Shown here one piece after another: positions 51,185-60,474 of a DNA stretch of 64,000 nucleotides. Each line of letters starts with the position of its first letter. The stretch's first letter is position 1. Source of the stretch: Curtobacterium sp. MCBA15_001 (GTDB lineage: Bacteria > Actinomycetota > Actinomycetes > Actinomycetales > Microbacteriaceae). The notes beneath the pieces are model-generated. The model was not told the origin of the DNA. It saw nothing but the letters and a program-made list of their open reading frames with translations, and made no database searches. Location: NCBI RefSeq assembly GCF_001864835.1, contig NZ_MJGI01000012.1, positions 1-64,000 of the forward strand, given 5' to 3'. Made by a program: the position numbers and the translations under genes.

Positions 51185-52128
51185 CCCTCACCGACACCAC
51201 CACCGCCACGACGAGTCCGCTGGACGCCGCGCGTGCCGCACTCCGTGCCCGCCTGCTGACGGACGGCGTGCTCATCGACCTCGGCTCCCCCGGCCTCTAC
51301 GGCCGCACCGGCGTCTTCGAGCGCGTGTACGCCGCCGTCGACGCCGCCGGCGTCCGGTCGATGGCGGACCTCGACACCGAGGTCGTCCGGTTCCCCCCGG
51401 TGGAGCCACTCGCCGCGTTCGAGCGCACCGACTACATCGCGTCGTTCCCGGACCTGGCGGCGTCGATCTCCGGCTTCGTCGGCGACGACCGCAAGCACCG
51501 TGAGCTGCTGGCGGCCCGCGAGCGCGGCGAGCGCTGGGAGGGCTTCCTCGACCCGGCCGACCTGATGCTGACGCCGGCTGTCTGCCATCCGCTGTACGGC
51601 CTCCTGACCGGCACCCTGCCGGACGGAGGGCGCATGTTCGACATCCTCGGCGACTCGTTCCGCCGCGAACCCTCGCTCGACCCGATGCGACTGCAGGCCT
51701 TCCACATGCACGAGTTCGTGCACGTCGGGACCGCGGCGTCGGCGCAAGCGCACCGCGACGGACGCATCTCCGTGATGCGCGAGCTCCTGACCTCGTTCGG
51801 ACTCGAGATCGACGTGGTGCCGGCAAACGACCCGTTCTTCGGTCGCGTGGGCAAGATCCTCGCCCGGAACCAGGTCGAGCAGTCGCTCAAGTTCGAGTTC
51901 GTCACGCCGGTCTACGGCGACGCCGGCGACCCGACCGCCATCGGTTCGGCGAACCTGCACGAGGACCACTTCGGCGCCTCGTTCGCCATCCGCTCCGCCG
52001 ACGGCGAGGTCGCCCACAGCGCCTGTGTCGCCTACGGGTTGGAACGCGTCACGATCGCCCTGTTCGCCGCGCACGGCACCGAACCGGCCTCGTGGCCGGC
52101 CGAGGTCCGTCGCGCGCTGGCACTGTGA
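51181..52128 (+). CDS. Amino acid:[carrier protein] ligase (seryl-tRNA-synthetase-like)
   Basis: A 315-residue homologue of class II aminoacyl-tRNA synthetases that loads an amino acid (Gly or Ala in known relatives) on a carrier protein instead of tRNA. The zinc ligands fit: Cys135 (TPAVCHPLYG), Glu178 (FHMHEFVHVG) and Cys282 (SACVAYGLERVTIAL). Residues 281-293 form class II motif 3 and 175-185 motif 2. The tRNA-binding coiled-coil arm of SerRS is absent. The neighbouring carrier-protein gene is the obvious partner. Amino acid specificity cannot be read with certainty. Overlaps both flanking genes by GTGA. Confidence 0.88.
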   Translation: MTLTDTTTATTSPLDAARAALRARLLTDGVLIDLGSPGLYGRTGVFERVYAAVDAAGVRSMADLDTEVVRFPPVEPLAAFERTDYIASFPDLAASISGFVGDDRKHRELLAARERGERWEGFLDPADLMLTPAVCHPLYGLLTGTLPDGGRMFDILGDSFRREPSLDPMRLQAFHMHEFVHVGTAASAQAHRDGRISVMRELLTSFGLEIDVVPANDPFFGRVGKILARNQVEQSLKFEFVTPVYGDAGDPTAIGSANLHEDHFGASFAIRSADGEVAHSACVAYGLERVTIALFAAHGTEPASWPAEVRRALAL

Positions 52129-53711
52129 CCACGACACACGGGTGGTCGGGGACGCCGGCGATCCGTGTCGCGGTGCAGACGCCGCCGTCGGCGCGTGCCG
52201 GCGTGGTGATCTGCCCGCCGCTCGGCCAGGAGCACGTGATCGCCTACCGCACGCTCCGCCTGCTGGCAGACCGCCTGGAGGCTCGTGGCGTGGCCTCGGT
52301 GCGCCACGACCCGTCCGGACGTGGTGACTCCCAGGCCGACGACGACCCCGACGCGTTCGTCCGGTCCGCCCGGCAGGCCGCGGCCGTGCTCCGCACGACC
52401 GGCATCGAGCGCGTCGTCTTCGTCGGACTGGCGTCGGGGGCGCTCGTCGCATCGGCCGCGGCCTCGGACGACGACGGCCTCGTGCTCTGGGACGCACCGG
52501 AGTCGGGCCGCGCATGGCTCCGACGACAGCGTGCGCTCGCGACGATGACGATCGGCGCGGACCGCGTGGTCGACGGCCTCGAGACCCTGGTCGGGATCGA
52601 CCTCGACGCCGACCAGGTCGCCGCCGTCGCAGCGCTCCGCCACCACCCCCGTGGTGCGGACACCCTGGTGCTCGTCCGGCCCGGAGCCCGCGCCCCGAAA
52701 GCGCTCGGCAGCCTCGACGTGGTCGAGGTCCCTGGCAGTGCCGAGCTCCTCGACGGCACGAGCATCCACGCCCGCATCCCCGAGGTGGCGGTCGACGCCG
52801 TCGTCGCGTGGGTCGACGAGCACGTCCCGACGCAGGCGGTGTCGACCCGTGCGCCCGTCGTCGACGCCGTGCTCGACCTGGGCGACGGCATGTCCGAACG
52901 CATCCGGTCGCTCGGGCCCCACGCCCTGTTCGCGATCGAGACGTCGCCTGCGCGGTTCGATCGGGACACCCCCGTCGTGCTGCTGCACAACGGCGCCGCC
53001 GAGCACCGTGTCGGTGCAGCCGACTACCAGGTGCAACTGGCGCGCTCCCTCGCCCGTGACGGCGCCCGCGTCGTGCGCCTGGACCGCCGCGGCACCGGTG
53101 AGAGCACCGCGGTGGCAGCGGACGAACGCGACCACCTCTTCGGGCAGGAGTGGGTCGACGACCAAGCTGCGGTCCTGGCGGCGCTCGGCGCCGACCACGA
53201 TCGTCTCGCCCTCGTCGGGATGTGTGCCGGCGCCTGGGTCGCAGGACGGTCCGCTGCGGAGCGCCCCCGTCTGGTGGTCGAGATCAGCCCCAACGACTAC
53301 CGGCGGAGGCCGGCGTCGCCGGGCAGCTACAGCGACGCGGTCCGCGCAGTCGACTCGCCCTCGCCGGCACGGCAGTGGGTGCGCGACCGGTACAACGTCG
53401 TCGTGCCGAAGGCGATCCGGGACCGCATCGCACGTCGCGACCGGTCCGGAGGCGTCGTGGAGCACGTCCGTCCGCTCGTGACGGCCGGCACCGACGTCGT
53501 GCTGATCGCCGCCGATGTCGACGCCGCGCTGTTCCAGACCCTCGGCGGCGGTACGGCGCTGCAGCGGTACCGCCCGGGCGGCGTCCACGGGTCGGTGACC
53601 CTGGTGCACGTGCCCGACGGCGACCACTCGCTGTTCTCCCCGCACATGCGGCGGCGGGTCGTGTCCGAAGTCCGCGCACGGGTCGCTGCGACGTTCCCGG
53701 CGCGCGTCTGA
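52125..53711 (+). CDS. Tandem (duplicated) alpha/beta hydrolase, second half with Cys nucleophile
   Basis: A 528-residue protein made of two alpha/beta hydrolase domains. Domain 1 (1-230) has VVICPPLGQE, RHDPSGRGDS and the elbow GLASG (101-105), which lacks a nucleophile at the third position (Ala103). Domain 2 (280-528) has VVLLHNGAAEH, RLDRRGTGES and the elbow GMCAG (365-369) with Cys367, and a late GDHSLF His. A Cys in place of Ser is typical of acyltransferase/thioesterase-type members. It could release or transfer the carrier-bound amino acid product. Last gene of the coupled set; a His-rich lipoprotein gene starts 17 bp later. Confidence 0.82.
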   Translation: MTTTHGWSGTPAIRVAVQTPPSARAGVVICPPLGQEHVIAYRTLRLLADRLEARGVASVRHDPSGRGDSQADDDPDAFVRSARQAAAVLRTTGIERVVFVGLASGALVASAAASDDDGLVLWDAPESGRAWLRRQRALATMTIGADRVVDGLETLVGIDLDADQVAAVAALRHHPRGADTLVLVRPGARAPKALGSLDVVEVPGSAELLDGTSIHARIPEVAVDAVVAWVDEHVPTQAVSTRAPVVDAVLDLGDGMSERIRSLGPHALFAIETSPARFDRDTPVVLLHNGAAEHRVGAADYQVQLARSLARDGARVVRLDRRGTGESTAVAADERDHLFGQEWVDDQAAVLAALGADHDRLALVGMCAGAWVAGRSAAERPRLVVEISPNDYRRRPASPGSYSDAVRAVDSPSPARQWVRDRYNVVVPKAIRDRIARRDRSGGVVEHVRPLVTAGTDVVLIAADVDAALFQTLGGGTALQRYRPGGVHGSVTLVHVPDGDHSLFSPHMRRRVVSEVRARVAATFPARV

Positions 53712-53728
53712 CCGTGTAGGCAGAGGGG

Positions 53729-54268
53729 GTGCGACGAGCGACGACGGCGGTGACGGCAGCGGCGCTCGTGGTGCTCCTGACCGGGTGCTCCTCCCCGCAG
53801 CACGGACCGCCGTGGCCCCGTCCGACGGACCTCGCCGCCCGCGCCGAGGCCGCCGGTCTGCACGACGTGTGGGGGCAGCGTCTCGCCGAGCACATCCACA
53901 CCCACCTGACGATCACCGACGGCGGGGAGCCGGTCGTCGTGCCCGGGAACATCGGGCACTCGGACGCGCAGCGGTTCGCCGCCGAGATCCACACCCACGA
54001 CACGTCGGGCATCATCCACGTCGAGTCCCCCGAGCGTCGCGAGTTCACGCTCGGCCAGTTCTTCGACGAGTGGGGCGTCTCGCTCGGCCCTGGTCACGTC
54101 GGCGGACTGCATGGCGACCTGACGGTGTGGGTCGACGGGTCTCGGTTCTACGGCAACCCGCGTTCGATCGCGCTGCGCGACCTCGAGCAGGTCGACCTCG
54201 TCGTCACGACCTTCGGCGAGGCTCCGCACCGCCCGGCCGCGTTCGACTGGCCCCCGCAGTACCACTGA
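53729..54268 (+). CDS. His-rich lipoprotein
   Basis: A 179-residue exported lipoprotein (lipobox LTGC, Cys20). Mature part: HIHTHLTI, AEIHTHDTSGIIHVESP and LGQFFDEWGV, a strongly patterned His-rich domain that suggests metal binding, plus a C-terminal strand-rich segment. I recall the same HTHD-SGIIH pattern in other bacterial and archaeal proteins of unknown function. GTG start. It follows the hydrolase by 17 bp and may be part of the carrier-protein transcript. Confidence 0.72.
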   Translation: MRRATTAVTAAALVVLLTGCSSPQHGPPWPRPTDLAARAEAAGLHDVWGQRLAEHIHTHLTITDGGEPVVVPGNIGHSDAQRFAAEIHTHDTSGIIHVESPERREFTLGQFFDEWGVSLGPGHVGGLHGDLTVWVDGSRFYGNPRSIALRDLEQVDLVVTTFGEAPHRPAAFDWPPQYH

Positions 54269-54288
54269 CCCGCGACCCGGCGCCGTCG

Positions 54289-54660
54289 TCAGGCGAGCAG
54301 CCGGAGCACCATGCCCGCCTCGATCGTGACCGCGACCTGCAGCAGCGGCGTCCCGAGGAGCACCCAGCCGAAGACCGGGCGGAGTCCCTGGAGCGCGAGA
54401 CGGAACACGCCGCACACGACGCAGAGGACGTCGCACACGGGCACCCCGAGCAGGGCGGGCACCTCGACGGCCGGGACCGTCGCGCAGTACACCTCGCACG
54501 ACGCGGGCGTCGTGAGCAGGTTGTGCAGGTCGATCGAGAAGGCGACGTGGGCGAGCACCAGGACCAGGACGCCGGCGACGGTGACGGCCTTCGGCAGGAC
54601 CGGTCGTCGCGCGGGCCCCGGCACCGTCCACGCGATCGGCGGGAGCTCACCACGTGACAC
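54289..54660 (-). CDS. Cys-containing integral membrane protein
   Basis: A 123-residue protein with about four hydrophobic segments and five cysteines in the middle (CEVYC, VCDVLCVVCG). GTG start two bases after the stop of the hydrolase gene, so it is in the same transcript. Unknown function; the cysteines could bind metal or form disulfides. It converges on the lipoprotein gene. Confidence 0.6.
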   Translation of the reverse strand: MSRGELPPIAWTVPGPARRPVLPKAVTVAGVLVLVLAHVAFSIDLHNLLTTPASCEVYCATVPAVEVPALLGVPVCDVLCVVCGVFRLALQGLRPVFGWVLLGTPLLQVAVTIEAGMVLRLLA

Positions 54661-54662
54661 GG

Positions 54663-55598
54663 TCAGAGCGTACGGCCCGGTGCCAGGGCCGTGACGACGG
54701 CGTCGGGGTGCTCGACGTGGGCGAAGTGGCCGCAGTCGTCGAGCAGCACCGTGCGGACGTCCGGCAGCACCGCCGCCAGGTGGTCCAGGTCACTGACCCG
54801 GGCGAAGACGTCGTCTCGACCGGCGACGGCGGTCACCGGTACCGGGATCGTGCGCCAGCGATCGGTGTCGTAGGCAGCGCCGGACGCGGCAGCGCCCAGG
54901 AACCCGGCGGGCCGGAGCTCCTCGACGAAGGCGTCGAGGACACTGCGGTCGAGTGCGCCGACGTGGGTGAACACCGGTGCGGCCATGAGCCGCAGGAGCC
55001 CGACGCCGGCGAGTGCGCGGAGCATCGGGACCGCGGCGCTCCGCGTGACGGCGAGTCCGGCACGCAGCAGGGCGAACGCCGGCAGGGTCGCGATGCCGCG
55101 GACCGGGTGGCGCGCGGCCGCCACGGCGGCGAAGGTCGTCCCGGACACCAGACCGATCGACCGGACGCGGTCCGGGGCGGTGACGCCGAGGTGCAGCGCC
55201 ACGAAGGCACCCATGGAGTGCCCGACCACGTCCACGGCGGTGTGCCCGAGCGCGTCGAGCACCTCGGTCAGCACGCGGACCGCGTCGTCCACACCGAGCG
55301 GAGTCGACGGCGTGGGCGACGATCCCCACCCGGGCAGGTCGACGAGCACGAGACCGCGGTCACCGAAGCCGTGCGCCGCGCGCAGGACCGGCGTCCACGT
55401 GGTCCAGGACCCGGCGACGCCGTGCAGGAGCAGCAGGGGACGCACGCCGGCTCGCGCGTGCACCACGACCGGTCCGACCGAGGTCGGCACGACCGACCGC
55501 GCCAGCTGCCACGGGGCGGGGTCGCTCGTCACCGGGAACGGCGCGTACGCGGTGGACGTGACCACGTCGGGTCGGTGCGTCTCGTCGATGCCGTGCAC
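54663..55598 (-). CDS. Alpha/beta hydrolase
   Basis: A 311-residue hydrolase with oxyanion HGVAGS, DLPGWGSS after strand 4, nucleophile GHSMGA (Ser128) and CGHFAHVEHP as catalytic His. The GTG at 55598 has AGGAGG four bases upstream; an in-frame start ten codons further out is possible. It is coexpressed with the Cys-containing membrane protein. Substrate unknown. Confidence 0.87.
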   Translation of the reverse strand: MHGIDETHRPDVVTSTAYAPFPVTSDPAPWQLARSVVPTSVGPVVVHARAGVRPLLLLHGVAGSWTTWTPVLRAAHGFGDRGLVLVDLPGWGSSPTPSTPLGVDDAVRVLTEVLDALGHTAVDVVGHSMGAFVALHLGVTAPDRVRSIGLVSGTTFAAVAAARHPVRGIATLPAFALLRAGLAVTRSAAVPMLRALAGVGLLRLMAAPVFTHVGALDRSVLDAFVEELRPAGFLGAAASGAAYDTDRWRTIPVPVTAVAGRDDVFARVSDLDHLAAVLPDVRTVLLDDCGHFAHVEHPDAVVTALAPGRTL

Positions 55599-55661
55599 CG
55601 TGCCTCCTGTCCGGTGCGGGTGCACCTGACCAGGGTTCGGAACGGAGGGTCCCGGCGGTTG

Positions 55662-56150
55662 CTAGCCGACCGCGACGGGCGCCGTGCAGGCGGCCAGCCG
55701 GTCGAGCGCCGCGCGGTACTCGGTCACGTCGCGGGCGACGCCGGGCTCCGAGATGATCGACGCGCGGATGCGGCCCTGCACGTCGATGACGAACGTGGCG
55801 CGGTTCGCGAAGCCCTTGTGCTCGAGGAAGACGCCGTACTCCTTGGCGACGGCACCGTGCGGCCAGAAGTCGGCGAGCAGCTCGAAGTCGTAGCCGTTCT
55901 GGTCGGCGAACGAGCGCAGCGTGGCCTTCGAGTCGACCGAGATGCCGATGAGCTCGATGCGGTTGTCCTGGAACATCGCGATGTTGTCGCGCAGGTCGCA
56001 GAGCTCCGTCGTGCAGGTCGACGAGAACGCCAGCGGGAAGAAGACGAGGGCGACCGGGCGGGTGCCGCGGAAGTCGCTGAGGCGGACGTGCTCACCGAAC
56101 TGGTTCGGGAGTTCGAAGTCCGGCGCGAGCGAGCCGATCTCCAGTGCCAT
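55662..56150 (-). CDS. Peroxiredoxin
   Basis: A 162-residue thiol peroxidase of the AhpC/TSA family. The peroxidatic Cys46 is in PLAFSSTC (P-x3-S-x2-C motif), with a further Cys51 in C-x4-C spacing as in PrxQ/BCP-type enzymes. Overall sequence (DFELPNQFGEHVRLSDFRG) also resembles mycobacterial AhpE. It reduces hydroperoxides in the cytoplasm with a thioredoxin- or mycoredoxin-type donor. It is divergent from aceE; its own ATG follows a short promoter region. Confidence 0.9.
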   Translation of the reverse strand: MALEIGSLAPDFELPNQFGEHVRLSDFRGTRPVALVFFPLAFSSTCTTELCDLRDNIAMFQDNRIELIGISVDSKATLRSFADQNGYDFELLADFWPHGAVAKEYGVFLEHKGFANRATFVIDVQGRIRASIISEPGVARDVTEYRAALDRLAACTAPVAVG

Positions 56151-56304
56151 CGTGCGTACTGCTTCCTCGGGCTGCGGGTGTGCCCGGTCGGTCCGTGCCT
56201 CGGCGGGTCTGCGCGGGCACGATCGGCAATCGTACGCCGACGGCTCGCGAATGCAAGCAGCGCGCAGGATGCGTGCGGTCAGGCTCTCTGTCTGCCGTGG
56301 GGCC

Positions 56305-56310
56305 TAGAGT
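56305..56310 (+). promoter_or_regulatory. Candidate -10 box for aceE
   Basis: TAGAGT fits the actinobacterial -10 consensus and lies about 85 bp before the aceE start, leaving room for a leader. No convincing -35 was found. The 244-bp gap also holds the peroxiredoxin promoter. Confidence 0.4.
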
Positions 56311-56394
56311 GGTCGAGGCTCCCACCGCAGGTCGCGACCCGATCGACCGGTGGACCACACATGTCCACCACCACGAGAACGAACGAGGTCAAGG

Positions 56395-59142
56395 GTGACG
56401 GTGAACGACCAGGACCCGCGCAGCACTGCAGCAGGGACCGACCAGGACCCCGAGGAGACCGCAGAGTGGCGTGAGTCGCTCGATGGGCTCGTCGCGACGC
56501 ACGGCCACCAGCGGGCCCGCGAGATCATGCAGAGCCTGCTGAAGCGCTCGAACGAGCTGCACCTCGGCGTGCCGATGGTCCCGACGACGGACTACGTCAA
56601 CACGATCGCGCCCGAGGACGAGCCGGAGTTCCCCGGCAACGAGGAACTCGAGCGCCGCTACCGCCGGTGGATCCGCTGGAACGCCGCCATCACGGTGCAC
56701 CGCGCGCAGCGTCCGGGCATCGCGGTCGGTGGCCACATCTCGACGTACGCGTCGAGCGCCGCGATGTACGAGGTCGGCTACAACCACTTCTTCCGTGCGC
56801 AGGACCACCCCTCCGGCGGCGACCAGGTCTTCTTCCAGGGCCACGCCTCCCCCGGCATGTACGCCCGCGCGTACATGGAAGGCCGACTCGGCGAGGACCA
56901 GCTCGACGGCTTCCGTCAAGAGCAGTCTCACGCCGGTGGCGGCCTGTCGTCGTACCCGCACCCGCGACTCATGCCGCACTTCTGGCAGTTCCCGACCGTG
57001 TCGATGGGCATCGGCCCGATCAACGCGATCTACCAGGCCCAGCAGGCCAAGTACCTGTCGAACCGTGGGATCAAGGACGCGATGGACCAGCAGGTCTGGG
57101 CGTTCCTGGGCGACGGCGAGATGGACGAGGTCGAGTCCCGCGGACAGCTGCAGGTCGCCGCGAACGACGGCCTCGACAACCTCAACTTCGTCATCAACTG
57201 CAACCTGCAGCGCCTCGACGGACCGGTCCGCGGCAACGGCAAGATCATCCAGGAGCTCGAGGCGTTCTTCCGCGGCGCCGGCTGGAACGTCATCAAGGTC
57301 GTGTGGGGCCGCGAGTGGGACGACCTGCTCGCGCGCGACACCGAGGGCGCCCTGCTCAACCTGATGAACCAGACGCCGGACGGCGACTACCAGACGTACA
57401 AGGCCGAGAACGGCGCGTACGTCCGCGAGAACTTCTTCGGGCGCGACCCGAAGGCGCTCGAACTGGTCAAGGACTACTCCGACGACCAGATCTGGAACCT
57501 CAAGCGCGGTGGCCACGACTACCGCAAGGTCTACGCGGCGTTCAAGGCGGCGACCGAGCACAAGGGCCAGCCGACCGTCATCCTCGCGAAGACGGTCAAG
57601 GGCTACGGCCTGGGTCCGAGCTTCGAGGGCCGCAACGCGACCCACCAGATGAAGAAGCTCACGCTCGACAACCTCAAGCAGTTCCGCGACGAGATGCGCA
57701 TCCCGATCTCCGACGCGCAGCTCGAGGAGAACCCCTACACGCCGCCGTACTACCACCCGGGCAACGACGACGAGGCGATCCAGTACATGCACGAGCGCCG
57801 TCGGGCCCTCGGCGGGTACGTCCCGGAACGCCGCACGAAGTACACCTCGATCACGCTGCCGGACGACAGCAAGTACCAGGTCGTCAAGAAGGGCTCCGGC
57901 AAGCAGGAGATCGCCACCACCATGGCGTTCGCCCGGCTGCTCAAGGACCTGCTGCGCTCCCCCGACTTCGGCAACCGCGTGGTGCCGATCATCCCGGACG
58001 AAGCGCGCACGTTCGGCATGGACGCGTACTTCCCGACCGCGAAGATCTACAACCCGAACGGCCAGCACTACACGTCGGTCGACCGTGAGCTCCTCCTGGC
58101 CTACAAGGAGAGCCCGCAGGGTCAGATCATCCACGTCGGCATCAACGAAGCCGGGGCCATGGCGGCCTTCACCGCCGTCGGCACCTCGTACTCGACGCAG
58201 GGCGAGCCGCTCATCCCGGTCTACGTCTTCTACTCGATGTTCGGCTTCCAGCGCACCGGCGACGCGATCTGGGCCGCCGGTGACCAGATGACCCGCGGGT
58301 TCATGATCGGCGCCACCGCCGGTCGGACCACCCTGACGGGTGAGGGCCTGCAGCACGCGGACGGCCACTCGCTGCTCCTGGCGGCGTCGAACCCGGCAGT
58401 CGTGTCCTACGACCCCGCGTACGGCTACGAGATCGGGCACATCGTGCAGGCCGGGCTCGACCGGATGTACGGCACGAACGAGGACGGCTCGCCGAAGCAC
58501 GCCGAGCCGAACGTCATGTACTACCTGACGGTCTACAACGAGCCGATCGTCCAGCCGGCCGAGCCCGAGGGCATCGACGTCGACGGCATCGTCAAGGGCA
58601 TGTACCTGCTCAAGGCGAGCGAACACGACGGCCCGAAGGCCCAGCTGCTGGCATCCGGTGTCGCCGTGCCGTGGATCCTCGAGGCGCAGCAGCTGCTCGC
58701 CGAGGACTGGGGCGTGTCCGCCGACGTCTGGAGCGTCACGAGCTGGGGTGAGCTGTACCGCGACGGTCTCGCCGCGGACCAGCACGCGTTCCTCAACCCG
58801 AACGAGCAGCCCCGCACGCCGTACGTCACCGAGCGGCTGCTCGGCACCGAGGGTCCGGTCGTCGCGGTCAGCGACTTCATGCACCAGGTGCAGGAGCAGA
58901 TCCGTCCGTTCGTGCCGACCGACTACGCCACGCTCGGCGCCGACGGCTTCGGCTTCTCGGACACCCGTCCGGCAGCTCGCCGCTACTTCCACATCGACGG
59001 CCCCTCGGTCGTCGTGCGGACGCTGCAGCAGCTGGCGCGCCAGGACAAGATCGACGGCGCCCTCGTCCAGCAGGCGATCGACAAGTACCGCCTGCACGAC
59101 GTGACCGCCGGCACCACGGGCAGCGCCGGCGGCGAGAGCTGA
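56395..59142 (+). CDS. aceE: Pyruvate dehydrogenase E1 component, homodimeric
   Basis: A 915-residue thiamine-diphosphate enzyme that decarboxylates pyruvate for acetyl-CoA production with E2/E3. [23 protein letters not shown], the ThDP motif GDGEMDE...NCNLQ and [10 protein letters not shown] are characteristic. The length matches the Corynebacterium homologue (about 920). GTG 56395 is preferred because GAGG lies six bases upstream; an earlier in-frame GTG at 56350 would add unsupported residues. It supplies acetyl-CoA for the fatty-acid genes that follow. Confidence 0.95.
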   Translation: MTVNDQDPRSTAAGTDQDPEETAEWRESLDGLVATHGHQRAREIMQSLLKRSNELHLGVPMVPTTDYVNTIAPEDEPEFPGNEELERRYRRWIRWNAAITVHRAQRPGIAVGGHISTYASSAAMYEVGYNHFFRAQDHPSGGDQVFFQGHASPGMYARAYMEGRLGEDQLDGFRQEQSHAGGGLSSYPHPRLMPHFWQFPTVSMGIGPINAIYQAQQAKYLSNRGIKDAMDQQVWAFLGDGEMDEVESRGQLQVAANDGLDNLNFVINCNLQRLDGPVRGNGKIIQELEAFFRGAGWNVIKVVWGREWDDLLARDTEGALLNLMNQTPDGDYQTYKAENGAYVRENFFGRDPKALELVKDYSDDQIWNLKRGGHDYRKVYAAFKAATEHKGQPTVILAKTVKGYGLGPSFEGRNATHQMKKLTLDNLKQFRDEMRIPISDAQLEENPYTPPYYHPGNDDEAIQYMHERRRALGGYVPERRTKYTSITLPDDSKYQVVKKGSGKQEIATTMAFARLLKDLLRSPDFGNRVVPIIPDEARTFGMDAYFPTAKIYNPNGQHYTSVDRELLLAYKESPQGQIIHVGINEAGAMAAFTAVGTSYSTQGEPLIPVYVFYSMFGFQRTGDAIWAAGDQMTRGFMIGATAGRTTLTGEGLQHADGHSLLLAASNPAVVSYDPAYGYEIGHIVQAGLDRMYGTNEDGSPKHAEPNVMYYLTVYNEPIVQPAEPEGIDVDGIVKGMYLLKASEHDGPKAQLLASGVAVPWILEAQQLLAEDWGVSADVWSVTSWGELYRDGLAADQHAFLNPNEQPRTPYVTERLLGTEGPVVAVSDFMHQVQEQIRPFVPTDYATLGADGFGFSDTRPAARRYFHIDGPSVVVRTLQQLARQDKIDGALVQQAIDKYRLHDVTAGTTGSAGGES

Positions 59143-59150
59143 CCCGCACG

Positions 59151-60377
59151 GTGACGACACCCCGCACCGATCCTGCCGTGAGCCAGCAGAGCGATCGCGA
59201 ACGCGCGCTCTCCTGGCTCCGGCAGGTGTCGGGCGAACTCTCGACCGCCACGATCAAGCGGCTCGAGGACACGCTCCCCTGGTACAGCGAGATGCCCCCG
59301 GGTCGACGCTCCGCCGTCGGCATGGTGGCGCAGGCCGGCATCACGTCGTTCATCTCATGGCTCGAGGGCAGCGCGTCGACCCCGTGGATCGCCGCCGCCG
59401 ACGTGTTCGGCTCGGCACCGCGCGAACTCCTGCGCTCGGTGAGCCTGCAACAGACCCTGCAGCTCATCCGGGTCGTCGTCACCGTCGTCGAGGAACGTGC
59501 CGCGGACGACGAGATGCTGCAGGAGGCGATCCTCAAGTACTCGCGCGACATCGCGTTCGCCGCGGCCGACGTCTACGCCCGCGCCGCCGAGGCACGTGGG
59601 CTGTGGGACGCGCGGCTCGAGGCCCTGGTCGTCGACTCGATCCTGTCGGGCGAGTACGACGACGAGCTGCCGTCCCGCATCGCGGCGCTCGGCTGGCACG
59701 GGCACGGCGAGGTCGCGGTCCTGGTCGGCACCGCGCCGAAACAGCTCGAGGTGGACCAGGTCCGCCGGACCGCCCGCCACATGGACGCCGACGTGCTCAT
59801 CGGCGTGCAGGGCTCCCGGCTCGTCGTGGTCATCGGCCGCGCCACCGGGCGTGACGACGTCCCCGACGGCGAAGAGCCCGTGTCGTTCATGGCGATCGCG
59901 CAGTCCCTGGAACCGCTCTTCGGCGAAGGCCACCTGGTCCTCGGCAACGAGGTCCCCGGTGTCGTCGACGCCTCGACCTCGGCCAAGGCCGCCCTGGCCG
60001 GGTTCGCCGTGGCACGGGCTTGGCGTGGTGCACCCCGACCCGCCCTGGCGGACGACCTGTTGCCCGAACGCGCACTGGCCGGCGACCCGCTCGCCCGCTC
60101 GGCCCTGGTCCAGCGCATCTACGTGCCGCTCAAGGACCAGTCCACCGAACTGCTGCAGACGCTGTGGTGCTACCTGGACACCGGGCGCTCCCTCGAGGCC
60201 ACGGCACGCGAACTGTTCGTGCACCCGAACACCGTCCGCTACCGCCTGCGCCGCGTGGCCGACATCATCGGCTGGGACGCCACCCACGCCCGCGATGCCC
60301 TGATCGTGCAGTCGGCGCTGATCCTCGGCGCGATGTCCGAGTCGGCATCCGGCCGCCGACGCCCGGTTCGCCGGTAG
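59151..60377 (+). CDS. fasR: PucR-type regulator, FasR-like (fatty-acid synthesis regulator)
   Basis: A 408-residue regulator with a helical N-terminal part (WYSEMPPGRRSAVGMVAQAGITSFISWLEG) and a C-terminal PucR helix-turn-helix (HPNTVRYRLRRVADIIG). Position and size match Streptomyces FasR, encoded upstream of fabD-fabH-acpP-fabF, which activates that operon. The identification as FasR rests on synteny and domain layout. GTG start eight bases after aceE. Confidence 0.85.
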   Translation: MTTPRTDPAVSQQSDRERALSWLRQVSGELSTATIKRLEDTLPWYSEMPPGRRSAVGMVAQAGITSFISWLEGSASTPWIAAADVFGSAPRELLRSVSLQQTLQLIRVVVTVVEERAADDEMLQEAILKYSRDIAFAAADVYARAAEARGLWDARLEALVVDSILSGEYDDELPSRIAALGWHGHGEVAVLVGTAPKQLEVDQVRRTARHMDADVLIGVQGSRLVVVIGRATGRDDVPDGEEPVSFMAIAQSLEPLFGEGHLVLGNEVPGVVDASTSAKAALAGFAVARAWRGAPRPALADDLLPERALAGDPLARSALVQRIYVPLKDQSTELLQTLWCYLDTGRSLEATARELFVHPNTVRYRLRRVADIIGWDATHARDALIVQSALILGAMSESASGRRRPVRR

Positions 60378-60474
60378 CCACCCTGCCCGCCGGTAGGGGT
60401 CCCACAATGTCGCGTCCCGATCTGTGTCGGGAGTCCACACGGGTGCGGCTCGACATGCCAGACAGGATTGTCCG

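Noticed and set aside
49632-52128. Ordinary fatty-acid beta-oxidation operon
   Set aside because: The carrier protein and the zinc-ligand-bearing aminoacyl ligase are not part of beta-oxidation; hydratase and thiolase genes are absent.
51181-52128. True seryl-tRNA synthetase
   Set aside because: At 315 residues it lacks the tRNA-binding coiled-coil arm and is adjacent to a carrier protein, as in carrier-protein ligases.
56389-59160. Long minus-strand frame opposite aceE
   Set aside because: Antisense of a fully conserved E1 enzyme; composition typical of a shadow frame.
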